From: Candidatus Acidiferrales bacterium
GTDB taxonomy: Bacteria > Acidobacteriota > Terriglobia > Acidiferrales > UBA7541
NCBI GenBank assembly: GCA_030037315.1
Contig: JASHRM010000164.1
Coordinates: forward strand, 1-48,261
Direction: 5' to 3'
Length of the DNA: 48,261 nucleotides
The notes beneath the pieces are model-generated. The model was not told where the DNA came from and ran no database searches. It saw only the letters and a list, made by a program, of their open reading frames with translations. The position numbers were made by a program, and so were the translations under genes. This document shows, one piece after another, positions 25,668 to 34,409 of the stretch (position 1 is its first letter; the number at the start of each line of letters is the position of its first letter).

Positions 25668-26173
25668 GTCGCGGCTTTTTCTCCATTGCCACGGCTGCTT
25701 GGCATTGTTCATTGGTGCGCCCCAAAAAGGCCGCGATTTGACGGGTAGAAAATTGCATATTGCTGATTCGCTGCGGCTTAGGTGCGATTCGACTCGACAG
25801 GTTTGACGGGCGCAAATCAGTCGCAAGTTAACCATTAAGTTATTTCCACTGATCAATACGTCTGCCTTTCGAGTCTCGACCGGGGCTCGCGGCCGGTTTG
25901 ACAGCCTCATTTCGAGCCACTCGTTGCTGACCCCTCGTACTCGCGCTACCACATTTTCGGGCGTGCATGGAGTGAATGCTGATCTTTTTTCTGTGGACTT
26001 TTGTTGGCGGCCTTCAGGGCGGCAACTTCTATTCTGCTGATCGTCACGCAGGCGATCAAAAAGCGATGCAGGCCATTGAAGACACTGCGTCGAGATCGAA
26101 CCTAATCGACACGCTTCCGGCACCCCCCCGTTGGTCTGAAACGGCGCTCGCACATCGTATAATCGGCCGGTCC
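25668..26173. other. 506-bp intergenic region with TTTGAC repeats
   Basis: No gene is supported. TTTGACGGG occurs at 25737-25745 and again at 25802-25810, and TTTGACAG at 25897-25904, all on the plus strand. The short AT-rich stretch around 25828-25860 stands out from its surroundings. A minus-strand ORF spanning the region has no recognisable domain. Confidence 0.4.
26158..26163 (+). promoter_or_regulatory. -10 element (TATAAT) of the CDF gene
   Basis: A consensus TATAAT ends ten bases before the ATG at 26174. Transcription starting the usual 6-8 bases further on would leave almost no leader, and no Shine-Dalgarno is visible, so a leaderless or near-leaderless mRNA is suggested. No good -35 was found. 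Confidence 0.45.
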
Positions 26174-27583
26174 ATGCCTGACGTCACCGAACAGGCTGTC
26201 CACGAAAAAAAACTGGCGGCGCTCGGTTCGGTCGGCTCCGCGATCGTACTCGTATCGTTGAAAGTATTCTTGGCTGCGATCACGGGCAGCTTGGGAATTT
26301 TGTCCGAAGCGCTGCATTCGATCCTCGATCTCGTTGCGGCCGTGATCACGTATCTTTCGGTGCGGGTCGCAGATAAGCCGGCCGACGCGGATCATCTCTA
26401 TGGCCACGGGAAAATCGAAAGCTTTTCCGCCTTCGTCGAAACCGGACTGCTGCTGCTAACCGCGATCTACATTATTTGGGAGGCGTTTCAGCGTCTCCTT
26501 TTTCGCACGGCGCATATTCGCCCGAGCATCACCGCAATTGTCATCCTGGCACTCAGCATGGGGATCGATCTGGTGCGGTCGCGCGCGCTTGGCCGCGTAG
26601 CAAAAAAATATCCGAGCGAAGCACTTGAAGCAGACGCGTTGCATTTCTCCACGGATGTCTGGAGCACGTTCGTCGTGGTTCTTGGCATCACGGGCGTCTG
26701 GCTCGGGCAGAGGTTCAACCTGCCCTGGCTCGGCATGCTCGACGCATTTGCCGCGCTCGCAGTTGCGGGCGTGATAATTTGGATCGGCTCGCGGCTCGGG
26801 CGCCGCACGATCGACGCGCTGCTGGACGTTGCTCCGGAAGGGCTGCGCGAGCAGATTACAAACGCCGTCGACGAAACAGAAGGCGTGCTGCAAACGGAGC
26901 GCGTTCGCGTGCGCCGCGCGGGGCAACGCTATTTCGTGGACGTCACTATCAGCGTGCCTCGCACGGCGAGCCTCGAACAGGCTCATGCAGCGAGCGACGC
27001 GATCGAAAAGCGAATCGAGAAAATCGTCCCGGCCGATGTGGTCGTCCACGTCGAGCCGCGCGCTCGAAGCGACGAACCGCTTTTCGAAACGATTCGCGCC
27101 ATCGCGCAGCGGAGAGGCCTCGCTATCCACGAGCTTTCCGCGCACTTCTATGAAGGCCGGCTGTTCGTTGAAATGCATCTGGAAGTCGACGAAAATTCCA
27201 GTCTCAGGGAGGCCCACCGCCGCGCCACGGAGCTCGAAGATGAAATTCGGGCCGCGGCTGGCCCCGAAACGCGCGTAAACATCCACATTGAACCGCTCGG
27301 TCTGCGTATTGGCGGCGCGAAAGAACTGAAGGATCTATCAAGTTCAGTGCAGCATTTTCTGAACTCGTTGCCCTCGGAATACAAGGAGCTGGTGGACTGC
27401 CACGAGGTACATGTCCGCAGCGTCGATCACCGGATTCTCGTTTCCTGCCATTGCGCCATGGACGGGAATTTGCCGATTACCGAAGTACACGACATCACCG
27501 GCGTTCTCGAAAATCGCGTGAAGGAACTTTTTCCGCAGATTTACCGTGTCACGATCCATCCCGAACCAGTCGAGGATAGTTAA
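26174..27583 (+). CDS. Cation diffusion facilitator (probable zinc exporter) with enlarged cytoplasmic region
   Basis: A 469-residue inner-membrane antiporter. Family similarity starts at EKKLAALGSVGSAIVLV, so the ATG at 26174 is preferred to an in-frame ATG at 25976. Six transmembrane helices occupy about residues 15-215. The transport site is HxxxD in helix 2 (His48, Asp52) and HxxxD in helix 5 (His157, Asp161), the HD-HD arrangement associated with zinc. After the usual cytoplasmic dimer domain (about 220-300) come roughly 170 more residues that appear to repeat it: LAIHELSAHFYEGRLFVEMHLEVDEN and then a copy with HEVHVRSVDHRILVSCHCAMDGN. Its 3' end overlaps the convergent next gene by 35 bases. 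Confidence 0.92.
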   Translation: MPDVTEQAVHEKKLAALGSVGSAIVLVSLKVFLAAITGSLGILSEALHSILDLVAAVITYLSVRVADKPADADHLYGHGKIESFSAFVETGLLLLTAIYIIWEAFQRLLFRTAHIRPSITAIVILALSMGIDLVRSRALGRVAKKYPSEALEADALHFSTDVWSTFVVVLGITGVWLGQRFNLPWLGMLDAFAALAVAGVIIWIGSRLGRRTIDALLDVAPEGLREQITNAVDETEGVLQTERVRVRRAGQRYFVDVTISVPRTASLEQAHAASDAIEKRIEKIVPADVVVHVEPRARSDEPLFETIRAIAQRRGLAIHELSAHFYEGRLFVEMHLEVDENSSLREAHRRATELEDEIRAAAGPETRVNIHIEPLGLRIGGAKELKDLSSSVQHFLNSLPSEYKELVDCHEVHVRSVDHRILVSCHCAMDGNLPITEVHDITGVLENRVKELFPQIYRVTIHPEPVEDS

Positions 27584-28997
27584 CGCGCGCAGTTCGCAGA
27601 CGAAAAACCTGCGCGGCAAATGCGATCAGCACCGGAAAGCATTCAAGAACGTACCGCGGCTCAGGCGTCTCGATGAAATACGCGAAAAACGCCGTCCGCA
27701 GAATCGCGAAGAGGATCAATAGCGACCAGCCGGCGCTGAATCGCGATCGCCACGCGCCCGCAAGCCCCAATGCAACGTAGCCGCAGCCGATAAAAAAAAG
27801 AGTCAGGGTCACGACGAAGTCCTCGCGATCATTCTCCCAATGCTCGCGCAGCGGCCAGACATGTCCGGAGAAAGGAAGCAGCTCCACGCGAGGCGTGAAC
27901 CACATGGCCAGCGACCTGAGCGCTGGAATTTTCAGGTAGGTTCGCAGCGGGTGCCGGGCTGTGCGTTCGCGCGCGATTTCATGGAACGCGGCATCCTGCG
28001 CGCGCGAAAGCGTCAAGTCGTCGTTATAGGGTTCGAGCAAAGTTGCCACGCGAGCCTGCTCCTGCACGGAGTCGAACGCCTGTGGCGGAATTTTCTCGAG
28101 AGGGATCTCAGCGACGTCCAGATTCCAGAGCGTGTCGTAGACGTCGCCGTATCGCCATAGCCAGGTCGCCGTCCACGCGTTAAATCCCACGGGAGCGAAG
28201 TCGCCGGGCGCTTCGGGATAACGCGGCGCCAGAATCTGCACTTCGTGCAGCACGTACCAGTTTCGCGCGGCCCAAGGCAGAAGCGGCAAGATGAACCCGC
28301 AAGCCAGAAGCAATCCCGCGCGAAGCAGCTTTGCCCAGTCCATCGTTCGCAGGAGCCGGCCGAACAAAAAAAGGCTCGCGGCGATGAGGAGAAGAGGCGT
28401 TTCGGGCCTAACGAGTGTGCCGAAGCTGACGACGAGCCCAGCAAGAAACCACACGCTCAAAGCGGGGAACTTGGCCGCCCGAACAGTCGTGGTCTTGCCC
28501 CATTCCATGAAAATGGCTTCCAGCAACAGTAAAATCGCGAGCGCCATAAGGAATGTAACCAGCGTTTCAGTCAGCACGACGGCTGTGTAGTTCGCGGTAA
28601 ACGGGCAAAGAACAGCGAGCCACAGCGCGGCGATGGCCACACGCCGGCGCGACGTTGCCGGGGCAAGCCGTGCCGCAATCAGTGCAATCAGGAAGCAGGT
28701 TCCTAGATCGACCACCGCCTGCGCCAGCATGACGGCGCGTTGGGATCTTCCGGCTACTTCGAAAATCGCCGCCAGGAACGCCGGATATCCTGGAACACGG
28801 CTATCGAGCGACACAATCTGCCCATTCACTGCCGCTCCATACACCCGATGTCGCAGCCAGTTCCATGCCAGCTCGATATAGAACGGGGCGTCGCCGGAGT
28901 CCGTGGAAGGGAATCTGAAGATGAAGAAGAAGCGCAGCGCCAATCCGGACAGTGCAGCCAGGAATGCGTTTAAACGCATCCAATTATCGGATATCAT
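27549..28997 (-). CDS. Multispanning membrane protein, GT39/ArnT-like glycosyltransferase
   Basis: A 482-residue protein. The ATG at 28997 is chosen for its upstream GGTAAGGTG and because longer starts add an unlikely hydrophilic stretch. About ten hydrophobic segments are visible. The first outer loop carries STDSGDAPFYIELAWNWL and the SRVPGYPAFLAAIF segment, the acidic-pair and PGYP pattern of lipid-linked sugar transferases of the GT39/GT83 type. A large soluble part (about 290-400) separates the last helices. It probably moves a sugar from a polyprenyl phosphate donor to an acceptor on the outer face of the inner membrane; donor and acceptor are unknown. It is divergent from the polysaccharide synthase gene. 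Confidence 0.8.
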   Translation of the reverse strand: MISDNWMRLNAFLAALSGLALRFFFIFRFPSTDSGDAPFYIELAWNWLRHRVYGAAVNGQIVSLDSRVPGYPAFLAAIFEVAGRSQRAVMLAQAVVDLGTCFLIALIAARLAPATSRRRVAIAALWLAVLCPFTANYTAVVLTETLVTFLMALAILLLLEAIFMEWGKTTTVRAAKFPALSVWFLAGLVVSFGTLVRPETPLLLIAASLFLFGRLLRTMDWAKLLRAGLLLACGFILPLLPWAARNWYVLHEVQILAPRYPEAPGDFAPVGFNAWTATWLWRYGDVYDTLWNLDVAEIPLEKIPPQAFDSVQEQARVATLLEPYNDDLTLSRAQDAAFHEIARERTARHPLRTYLKIPALRSLAMWFTPRVELLPFSGHVWPLREHWENDREDFVVTLTLFFIGCGYVALGLAGAWRSRFSAGWSLLILFAILRTAFFAYFIETPEPRYVLECFPVLIAFAAQVFRLRTARVNYPRLVRDGS

Positions 28998-29137
28998 TCG
29001 CACCTTACCCGCAGACGGCCCTCCCGCCCCGGCCGTGTACGGATTCGTATTCGCGCTGAAAGAGTCCGGCTCGAACGCCTTGCAAAACCCAGTAGTTATG
29101 CATAGGCTCTGGAAGAGCACTAGCTTGAATTGCCCGC

Positions 29138-32100
29138 ATGCCTGAACGCAAGCCCATTTTCTACGATCAGGAACGCCGCCGCTGGCGAAGAACCCGGCTC
29201 GCGCTCGAAATCGCAGGCGGTCTGTTCACGTTTGTGCTTGTTGTTTTCCTGCTGAATATCGGGCGCAACCCGGACTTGCCAAATATTCTGCGGCTCGATA
29301 CGCATGCCGCTGTGCGCGCCGTCCGGTCAAAACAGAAATCGAAGCCTCCGCGGGGCCGGAAACGCAAGGTCGCCGCGTTGGGCAAAGTTCCCCAGAATTA
29401 CGACCCGCTGCGCGCCGCATTTTACGTGAGCGACGACTACACCAGCCTGGCTTCGCTGCAATTGCACTATCGCGACATCGACTTGCTGATTCCGGAAGCG
29501 CTGCATGCCATATCAGCGGGCGGAAAACTGGACGCCGACCCCGATCCAAAGCTGACCGATTTCCTGCACTCCTTGCAGACTCGCAATCCGGCGGTCGAGC
29601 TTCCCGTAATGTCGATGGTGAACAATTACGATCCGCAGAAGGGATGGTGTCCTCCGGCGTTCCTCGAGATGATCGCGAACCCGGCGGCGCGAGCGAATCT
29701 CGCGACACAACTCGAGCAATACGCCGACGCGGAGCATCAGCCCGGCATCGTGGTGGACTTCGAGTCGCTGCCTCAAAACAACCAGATGGATTTTCAGCGC
29801 TTCATCTATGACCTGGCGAGCGATCTGCACGGCAAAGGGCTGAAGCTGATGGTTGCGCTGCCCTCCGGCGATTTCAGCTACGACTACAAATTCTTCGCGG
29901 CGCAAGCCGATGCAATCATCCTGATGAATTACGATTTTCACTGGACGTCTTCGCCGCCTGGCCCGATCGCGCCGCAGGATTGGTATTTGCGCGCGATCGA
30001 CAACATCACGAAGCTGGTGCCGCCTGAAAAAATCGTGATGGGCATCGCAAATTACGGTTACGACTGGCCCGCGAAAACGAAAAAGGACCCGCATCCGCTG
30101 GCGCAGTCCGTCAGCTTTCAGCAAGGCGTGATCACCGCCGTCGAAGCCGGTTCAGATATCACTTACGATTCGGACTCTTTCAATCCGCACTATTCGTACG
30201 AAGACGAAAACAACCGCGTACACAACGTCTGGATGCTCGACGGCGTCACCGCGTACAACGAACTGCGCGCCGCGGAGCGCGCGGGCGTGCAAGGCACCGC
30301 GCTATGGCGCTTGGGAACGGAGGACCCTTCGATCTGGTACATCTGGGATGCAACCCACGCGGACGACGCGACACGCGCGAAGCTTGAAGAGGTCCCGCCA
30401 GGTTACGACCTGATCCTGGAAGGCGACGGCGATATCTGGAAGATTACCGGGACACCTAAAAGCGGGCAGCGAACTTTCGAATACGACGCGGATTCCGATA
30501 CCTTCGACGACGAGAGTTTCCAAAGCTATCCGATGTCGTGGCGAATCCAGCAAATGGGCGCCGCGACGAAGAAAGTCGCGCTCTCGTTCGATGACGGGCC
30601 CGATCCGCGATGGACGCCGAAGATTCTGGACATTCTCAAGGAGAAGAACGTCCCGGCCACTTTCTTTGTGATCGGCGAGTCTGCCAATCAGGAAACCAGT
30701 CTTGTCAAACGCGAATACTCCCAAGGCGATGAGATCGGGAATCACACATTTACGCACCCCGAATTCGACGTCGACAGAATCTCCAAAACTGAGCTGCAGG
30801 TTCAGCTGAATCTCACCGAGATGCTGATCGAGAGCTATTTGGGCGTGAAGACCACATTCTTCCGTCCTCCTTACGGCATCGATCACCAGCCGGAAACAGC
30901 GAGCGAAGTGCAGCTGCTTCCGATTCCGCAGTCGATGGGTTACGTGATTGTGGGCGCTCGAATCGATCCCCACGATTGGGGTGAAGCGGATGGCAAAGCG
31001 CCGCCCCCGGCGCCCGTGATCGTTCAGCGCGTTCTTACGGACACGGAAGCAAACAAGGGCAACATCATTTTGCTGCACGACGGCGGCGGCGACCGCAGCC
31101 ATACCGTGGCTGCTTTGCCGCAAATCATCGACGGCTTGCGCGCGAAGGGATATCAGTTCGTTCAGGTTTCGGAACTGCTCGGGCAGGAGCGCGAGCAGGT
31201 GATGCCGCCGCTGGGCCGCAGCGAATGGTTCCAGGTCCGCGCGGATGCTTTTATTTTCGAGGTCTTTCGCTGGCTGCGCACAGGAATCGCCTTTATTTTC
31301 ATCGCCGGCATTCTGCTGGTTAGCGGCCGCGCGCTGATTATTGGTTTGCTGGCGCTCGTCGAAAAGTTGCGCCCCGCGCCTGAAGATCACCCGGAATACA
31401 AGCCGGAAGTCAGCGTCTTGATCCCAGCCTTTAACGAAGAGGCCGTAATTTTCGATACCCTAAGCGCGGTATTGGCGTCCGATTATCCGAAACTGGAAGT
31501 GCTCGTGGTCGATGATGGCTCGGCCGACCGCACAGCCGAAATCGTTCGCGATCATTTCGGACGCGACCGGCGCGTTCGCCTGCTAATGCAAAGGAATCAC
31601 GGCAAGCCGTCTGCGCTGAACCACGCGTTGAGTGAAGCCACGGGCGAGATATGCGTCTCCATCGACGCCGATACGATCGTCGATCCGGAAGCGATTCCGC
31701 GGCTTATTCGCCATTTTGCCAATGCCGAAGTCGGGGCCGTGGCCGGAAACGTGAAGGTGATGAACCGGAATCGGTGGATCACTCGCTGGCAGGCGCTTGA
31801 ATATATCACCAGCCAGAATCTTGAGAAACGCGCCTTCGACTTGCTGAATTGTATTCCCGTGGTTCCAGGAGCCGTGGGCGCCTGGCGTACGGAGTTGCTG
31901 CGCAACAACAATGGTTTCTCGGGAGACACAGTCGCCGAAGATACGGATCTGACACTGACGATTCGACGCAACGGCTGGAAAATTCTGTACGATGAGGACG
32001 CGATCGGCCGGACGGAGGTTCCTGAAACCGTCGACACTTTGATTCGCCAGAGATTTCGCTGGACGTTCGGGACGTTGCAGGCGGTATGGAAGCACCGCGA

Positions 32101-32548
32101 TACAACGGGCAATCCACGCTACGGCACTCTTGGCTGGATCACCGTCCCGAATATTTTTCTTTTCCAGATTATTTTGCCGCTCGTATCGCCTGTAATCGAC
32201 CTTCTATTCTTGCTGTCAGTGGCTCTATGGGGGCTTGCGCAGCTTCAGATCGCGCGTTTGCCTCAATTGTGGACGTCGCAGGATGTGGAGCGGTCGCTGA
32301 TTTTCTTCGCGCTCTTCATGCTGATTGACCTTTTCACCTGCGTCATCGCTTTCGCCCTGGAGAAAAATGAGGACTGGACGCTGCTGGCGCCTCTGATCCT
32401 TCAGCGCTTTTATTACCGGCAAATGATGTATGTGGTGCTCTTCAGCGCCTTGCGCGAAGCGGTTCGAGGACGTCCTGTTGGCTGGCGCGGCGTGGAAGCC
32501 CAAATGCCGCCGGCTCCTCCTCCACCAGCGACTGTGGCAGAGGTCTGA
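29138..32548 (+). CDS. Three-domain GH18-like / polysaccharide deacetylase / GT2 synthase
   Basis: A 1136-residue membrane protein. A first transmembrane helix (about 17-38) is followed by a GH18-like domain with the catalytic-type D207-F-E209 (GIVVDFESLP). The CE4 deacetylase has SFDDGPD (Asp485, Asp486), HTFTH, RPPYG, DPHDWGE and ILLHDGGG. A transmembrane pair (about 700-745) leads to a processive GT2 domain: VLIPAFNEE, VVDDGS, D843-A-D845, TVAEDTDL and the QRFRW motif. C-terminal membrane helices follow. The set fits synthesis and N-deacetylation of a beta-linked hexosamine polymer with a trimming or binding GH18 module, like PgaB/PgaC or chitooligosaccharide systems in one chain. The product is inferred, not shown. 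No strong Shine-Dalgarno precedes the ATG. Confidence 0.92.
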   Translation: MPERKPIFYDQERRRWRRTRLALEIAGGLFTFVLVVFLLNIGRNPDLPNILRLDTHAAVRAVRSKQKSKPPRGRKRKVAALGKVPQNYDPLRAAFYVSDDYTSLASLQLHYRDIDLLIPEALHAISAGGKLDADPDPKLTDFLHSLQTRNPAVELPVMSMVNNYDPQKGWCPPAFLEMIANPAARANLATQLEQYADAEHQPGIVVDFESLPQNNQMDFQRFIYDLASDLHGKGLKLMVALPSGDFSYDYKFFAAQADAIILMNYDFHWTSSPPGPIAPQDWYLRAIDNITKLVPPEKIVMGIANYGYDWPAKTKKDPHPLAQSVSFQQGVITAVEAGSDITYDSDSFNPHYSYEDENNRVHNVWMLDGVTAYNELRAAERAGVQGTALWRLGTEDPSIWYIWDATHADDATRAKLEEVPPGYDLILEGDGDIWKITGTPKSGQRTFEYDADSDTFDDESFQSYPMSWRIQQMGAATKKVALSFDDGPDPRWTPKILDILKEKNVPATFFVIGESANQETSLVKREYSQGDEIGNHTFTHPEFDVDRISKTELQVQLNLTEMLIESYLGVKTTFFRPPYGIDHQPETASEVQLLPIPQSMGYVIVGARIDPHDWGEADGKAPPPAPVIVQRVLTDTEANKGNIILLHDGGGDRSHTVAALPQIIDGLRAKGYQFVQVSELLGQEREQVMPPLGRSEWFQVRADAFIFEVFRWLRTGIAFIFIAGILLVSGRALIIGLLALVEKLRPAPEDHPEYKPEVSVLIPAFNEEAVIFDTLSAVLASDYPKLEVLVVDDGSADRTAEIVRDHFGRDRRVRLLMQRNHGKPSALNHALSEATGEICVSIDADTIVDPEAIPRLIRHFANAEVGAVAGNVKVMNRNRWITRWQALEYITSQNLEKRAFDLLNCIPVVPGAVGAWRTELLRNNNGFSGDTVAEDTDLTLTIRRNGWKILYDEDAIGRTEVPETVDTLIRQRFRWTFGTLQAVWKHRDTTGNPRYGTLGWITVPNIFLFQIILPLVSPVIDLLFLLSVALWGLAQLQIARLPQLWTSQDVERSLIFFALFMLIDLFTCVIAFALEKNEDWTLLAPLILQRFYYRQMMYVVLFSALREAVRGRPVGWRGVEAQMPPAPPPPATVAEV

Positions 32549-32563
32549 GTTTCCGCGCCGATT

Positions 32564-32842
32564 TCAGCTTGGCGAACTCGGCGGTGATCCTGGTTCTGGT
32601 CCATCACCCGACTTAGAGCTCTCCGCCTCGATACGCTGCTGCTGTTCCTGTACGTATTCCACGTGGTGAGAAGGATCGATCACCTTCTGAAATGCCGCAA
32701 CAGCTGCGCCGAGACTGGATGACCGTTTGGCTTCCGCTTCAAATTCCTCTCCGGTCATTTTCGAGTACCGATCACCGCTGGCTGCTTTCGCGGTCACCCA
32801 GATGAGTATAATTACGACGACGGCGGTGATTGCGTAAGCCAT
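32564..32842 (-). CDS. Small single-pass membrane protein, unknown function
   Basis: A 92-residue protein starting with a hydrophobic helix (AYAITAVVVIILIWVTAKAA). A charged amphipathic region (MTGEEFEAEAKRSSSLGAAVAAFQKVI) and a Pro/Ser-rich C-terminus follow. The layout, a membrane anchor with a cytoplasmic helical tail, looks like a genuine small protein, but no family is recognised. It lies convergent with the polysaccharide synthase gene, 15 bases from its stop, and divergent from panB. The Shine-Dalgarno is weak (CGAGA). Confidence 0.6.
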   Translation of the reverse strand: MAYAITAVVVIILIWVTAKAASGDRYSKMTGEEFEAEAKRSSSLGAAVAAFQKVIDPSHHVEYVQEQQQRIEAESSKSGDGPEPGSPPSSPS

Positions 32843-32876
32843 AGTTGTGTCTCGTGGTCACAGAAATCGTATTCTT

Positions 32877-32906
32877 TTGCGACGGAGACAACAAGTTTGA
32901 TAGCAT
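32877..32906 (+). promoter_or_regulatory. Candidate panB promoter
   Basis: TTGCGA at 32877-32882 and TAGCAT at 32901-32906 are separated by 18 bases, about 50 bases before the panB start. The -10 lies inside an inverted repeat. Confidence 0.4.
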
Positions 32907-32917
32907 GTGCTTGTTGT
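32888..32917. promoter_or_regulatory. Inverted repeat over the panB promoter, possible operator
   Basis: ACAACAAG at 32888-32895 and CTTGTTGT at 32910-32917 form a perfect 8-bp dyad with a 14-bp spacer that brackets the candidate -10. A repressor site is the simplest reading; the arms could also pair if they are transcribed. No regulator can be named. Confidence 0.4.
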
Positions 32918-32959
32918 TGGGCTGCACCCTGAAGTCGAGGGGCGGCACCGGAGGACAAC

Positions 32960-33841
32960 ATGAGCGTTGCACCGCGTTCGGGCAGCGGTAAGGTCACTGT
33001 CCCCGAAATTCTCTCCCGCAAGTCGCAGTTTTCGAATCCACAGCCGAAAATAACGTGCCTCACCGCATATGACTATCCGACGGCGCGGCTGCTCGATCAG
33101 GCCGGCATCGATATGCTTCTCGTCGGCGATTCGCTCGGTATGGTGGTGCTTGGCTATGAGAGCACGTTGCCTGTCACGCTGGAGGAAATGTTGCATCACA
33201 CTCGCGCCGTGCGCCGCGCGACCGAGAGAGCCTTAATCGTTGCCGACATGCCGTACGGCAGCTTTCATGTTTCGCTCGAGGAGTCGGTTCGCAATGCGGT
33301 GCGGCTGGTGAAAGAGGGCGGCGCGGAGGCCGTGAAGGTCGAAGGCGGCGAGCGCCGCATCGAATTGATCGCGCGGCTTGTCGAAGCGGAAATTCCGGTC
33401 GTAGGGCACGTCGGCCTGACGCCGCAGTCCGTGAACGCGCTCGGCGGCTTTCACGTCCAGGGCAAATCTGCGGACGCTGCGCGCCAAGTGGAACGCGACG
33501 CTCGAGCCGTGGAAGCGGCGGGCGCGTTCGCAATTGTACTCGAATCGATGCCGCGCGATCTGGCTGCGCGCATCACCGAAAATCTGCGCATTCCGACCAT
33601 CGGCATCGGCGCGGGCCCGGATTGCGATGGGCAGGTGCTCGTGATCCATGATTTGCTCGGACTCACATCGGGGCATTTGCCGAAATTCGCGCGGAGATAT
33701 GCGGACCTTGCGGCTGAAATCACTCGCGCGGCGACTGAATATTGCGACGACGTGCGCAGCGGAAGTTTTCCTTCTGACGCGGAGTCGTATCATTCAGATG
33801 CTGAACTGCAAGCCCGTCCGCCGGCGCGTCAACGAGCGTAA
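32960..33841 (+). CDS. panB: 3-methyl-2-oxobutanoate hydroxymethyltransferase
   Basis: First enzyme of pantothenate synthesis: transfers a hydroxymethyl group from methylenetetrahydrofolate to 2-oxoisovalerate to give ketopantoate. The 293-residue protein has the family landmarks TAYDYPTARLLDQAGID, LLVGDSLGMVVLGY, ADMPYGSF, KVEGG, VGHVGLTPQS and IGIGAGPDCDGQVLV. It is slightly longer than usual because of a basic, disordered-looking tail. GGAGG precedes the ATG. It heads a short operon with a DinB-fold gene and panC. Confidence 0.97.
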   Translation: MSVAPRSGSGKVTVPEILSRKSQFSNPQPKITCLTAYDYPTARLLDQAGIDMLLVGDSLGMVVLGYESTLPVTLEEMLHHTRAVRRATERALIVADMPYGSFHVSLEESVRNAVRLVKEGGAEAVKVEGGERRIELIARLVEAEIPVVGHVGLTPQSVNALGGFHVQGKSADAARQVERDARAVEAAGAFAIVLESMPRDLAARITENLRIPTIGIGAGPDCDGQVLVIHDLLGLTSGHLPKFARRYADLAAEITRAATEYCDDVRSGSFPSDAESYHSDAELQARPPARQRA

Positions 33842-33880
33842 TCCCCGGGCAATCAAGGCAGATATTGACTGGAGGCGTGC

Positions 33881-34390
33881 ATGAACGTCGAGGATTTTCG
33901 CACTCTGTACGACTTCAACTTTTGGGCGAATAGCCGAACACTTGAATCATGCGCAGCGCTCAGTCCTGAGCAATTCACGCGAGACCTTGGATCAAGTTTT
34001 GGCTCGGTGCGCGATACGCTGATGCACATCTGCGGCGCGGAGTGGGCGTGGCTCGAGCGTTGGCACGGCCGAACGCCCAGCGGATTTCCAAAAGCGACCG
34101 ACTATCCCGATTTTCAGGCCGTGAAGCAGCGCTGGGAAGAAATCGAGCGCAATCTTTTGGACTACGTCGCTTCCCTCACGGCTGACGACGTGAATCGCGT
34201 AATGCCGGTCAAGACGGTCGCCAGCGGCACATTTGAGCTGCCGCTTTCCTATTATCTGCAGCACCTCGCGAATCATGGCACGTATCATCGCGGCCAGATT
34301 GCGACGATGCTTCGCCAGCTTGGAGCGAAACCTGTGAGCACGGACCTGATCGCGTTCTACCGTCAGAGAGCTGCCAGCGCGGCCTCGTGA
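33881..34390 (+). CDS. DinB-fold (DinB/YfiT-type) protein
   Basis: A 169-residue four-helix protein. The metal-binding His triad typical of the DinB superfamily is present: His49 (TLMHICGAEWAW), His132 and His136 (HLANHGTYHRGQI). GGAGG precedes the ATG. It sits between panB (39-base gap) and panC (19-base gap) on the same strand, so it is likely cotranscribed with both. Members of this fold include thiol transferases for bacillithiol or mycothiol and many proteins of unknown role. A link to pantothenate synthesis is suggested only by position. Confidence 0.9.
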   Translation: MNVEDFRTLYDFNFWANSRTLESCAALSPEQFTRDLGSSFGSVRDTLMHICGAEWAWLERWHGRTPSGFPKATDYPDFQAVKQRWEEIERNLLDYVASLTADDVNRVMPVKTVASGTFELPLSYYLQHLANHGTYHRGQIATMLRQLGAKPVSTDLIAFYRQRAASAAS

Positions 34391-34409
34391 ACCGCCGCAA
34401 ATCCTTCAG

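Noticed and set aside
25119-26153. Minus-strand ORF of 344 codons crossing the 25.7-26.1 kb gap
   Set aside because: Half of it is antisense to the TldE-like gene and the intergenic half has no recognised domain. A short helix-turn-helix-like stretch (STRQIAAFLGRTNEQ) in another frame of the region was also noted but is too short to support a gene.
25976-26173. N-terminal extension of the CDF transporter
   Set aside because: An ATG with GGAG exists at 25976, but the extra 66 residues are not family-like and a TATAAT lies inside them.
30302-31390. Minus-strand ORF of 362 codons
   Set aside because: Antisense to the polysaccharide synthase, whose motifs are intact on the plus strand.
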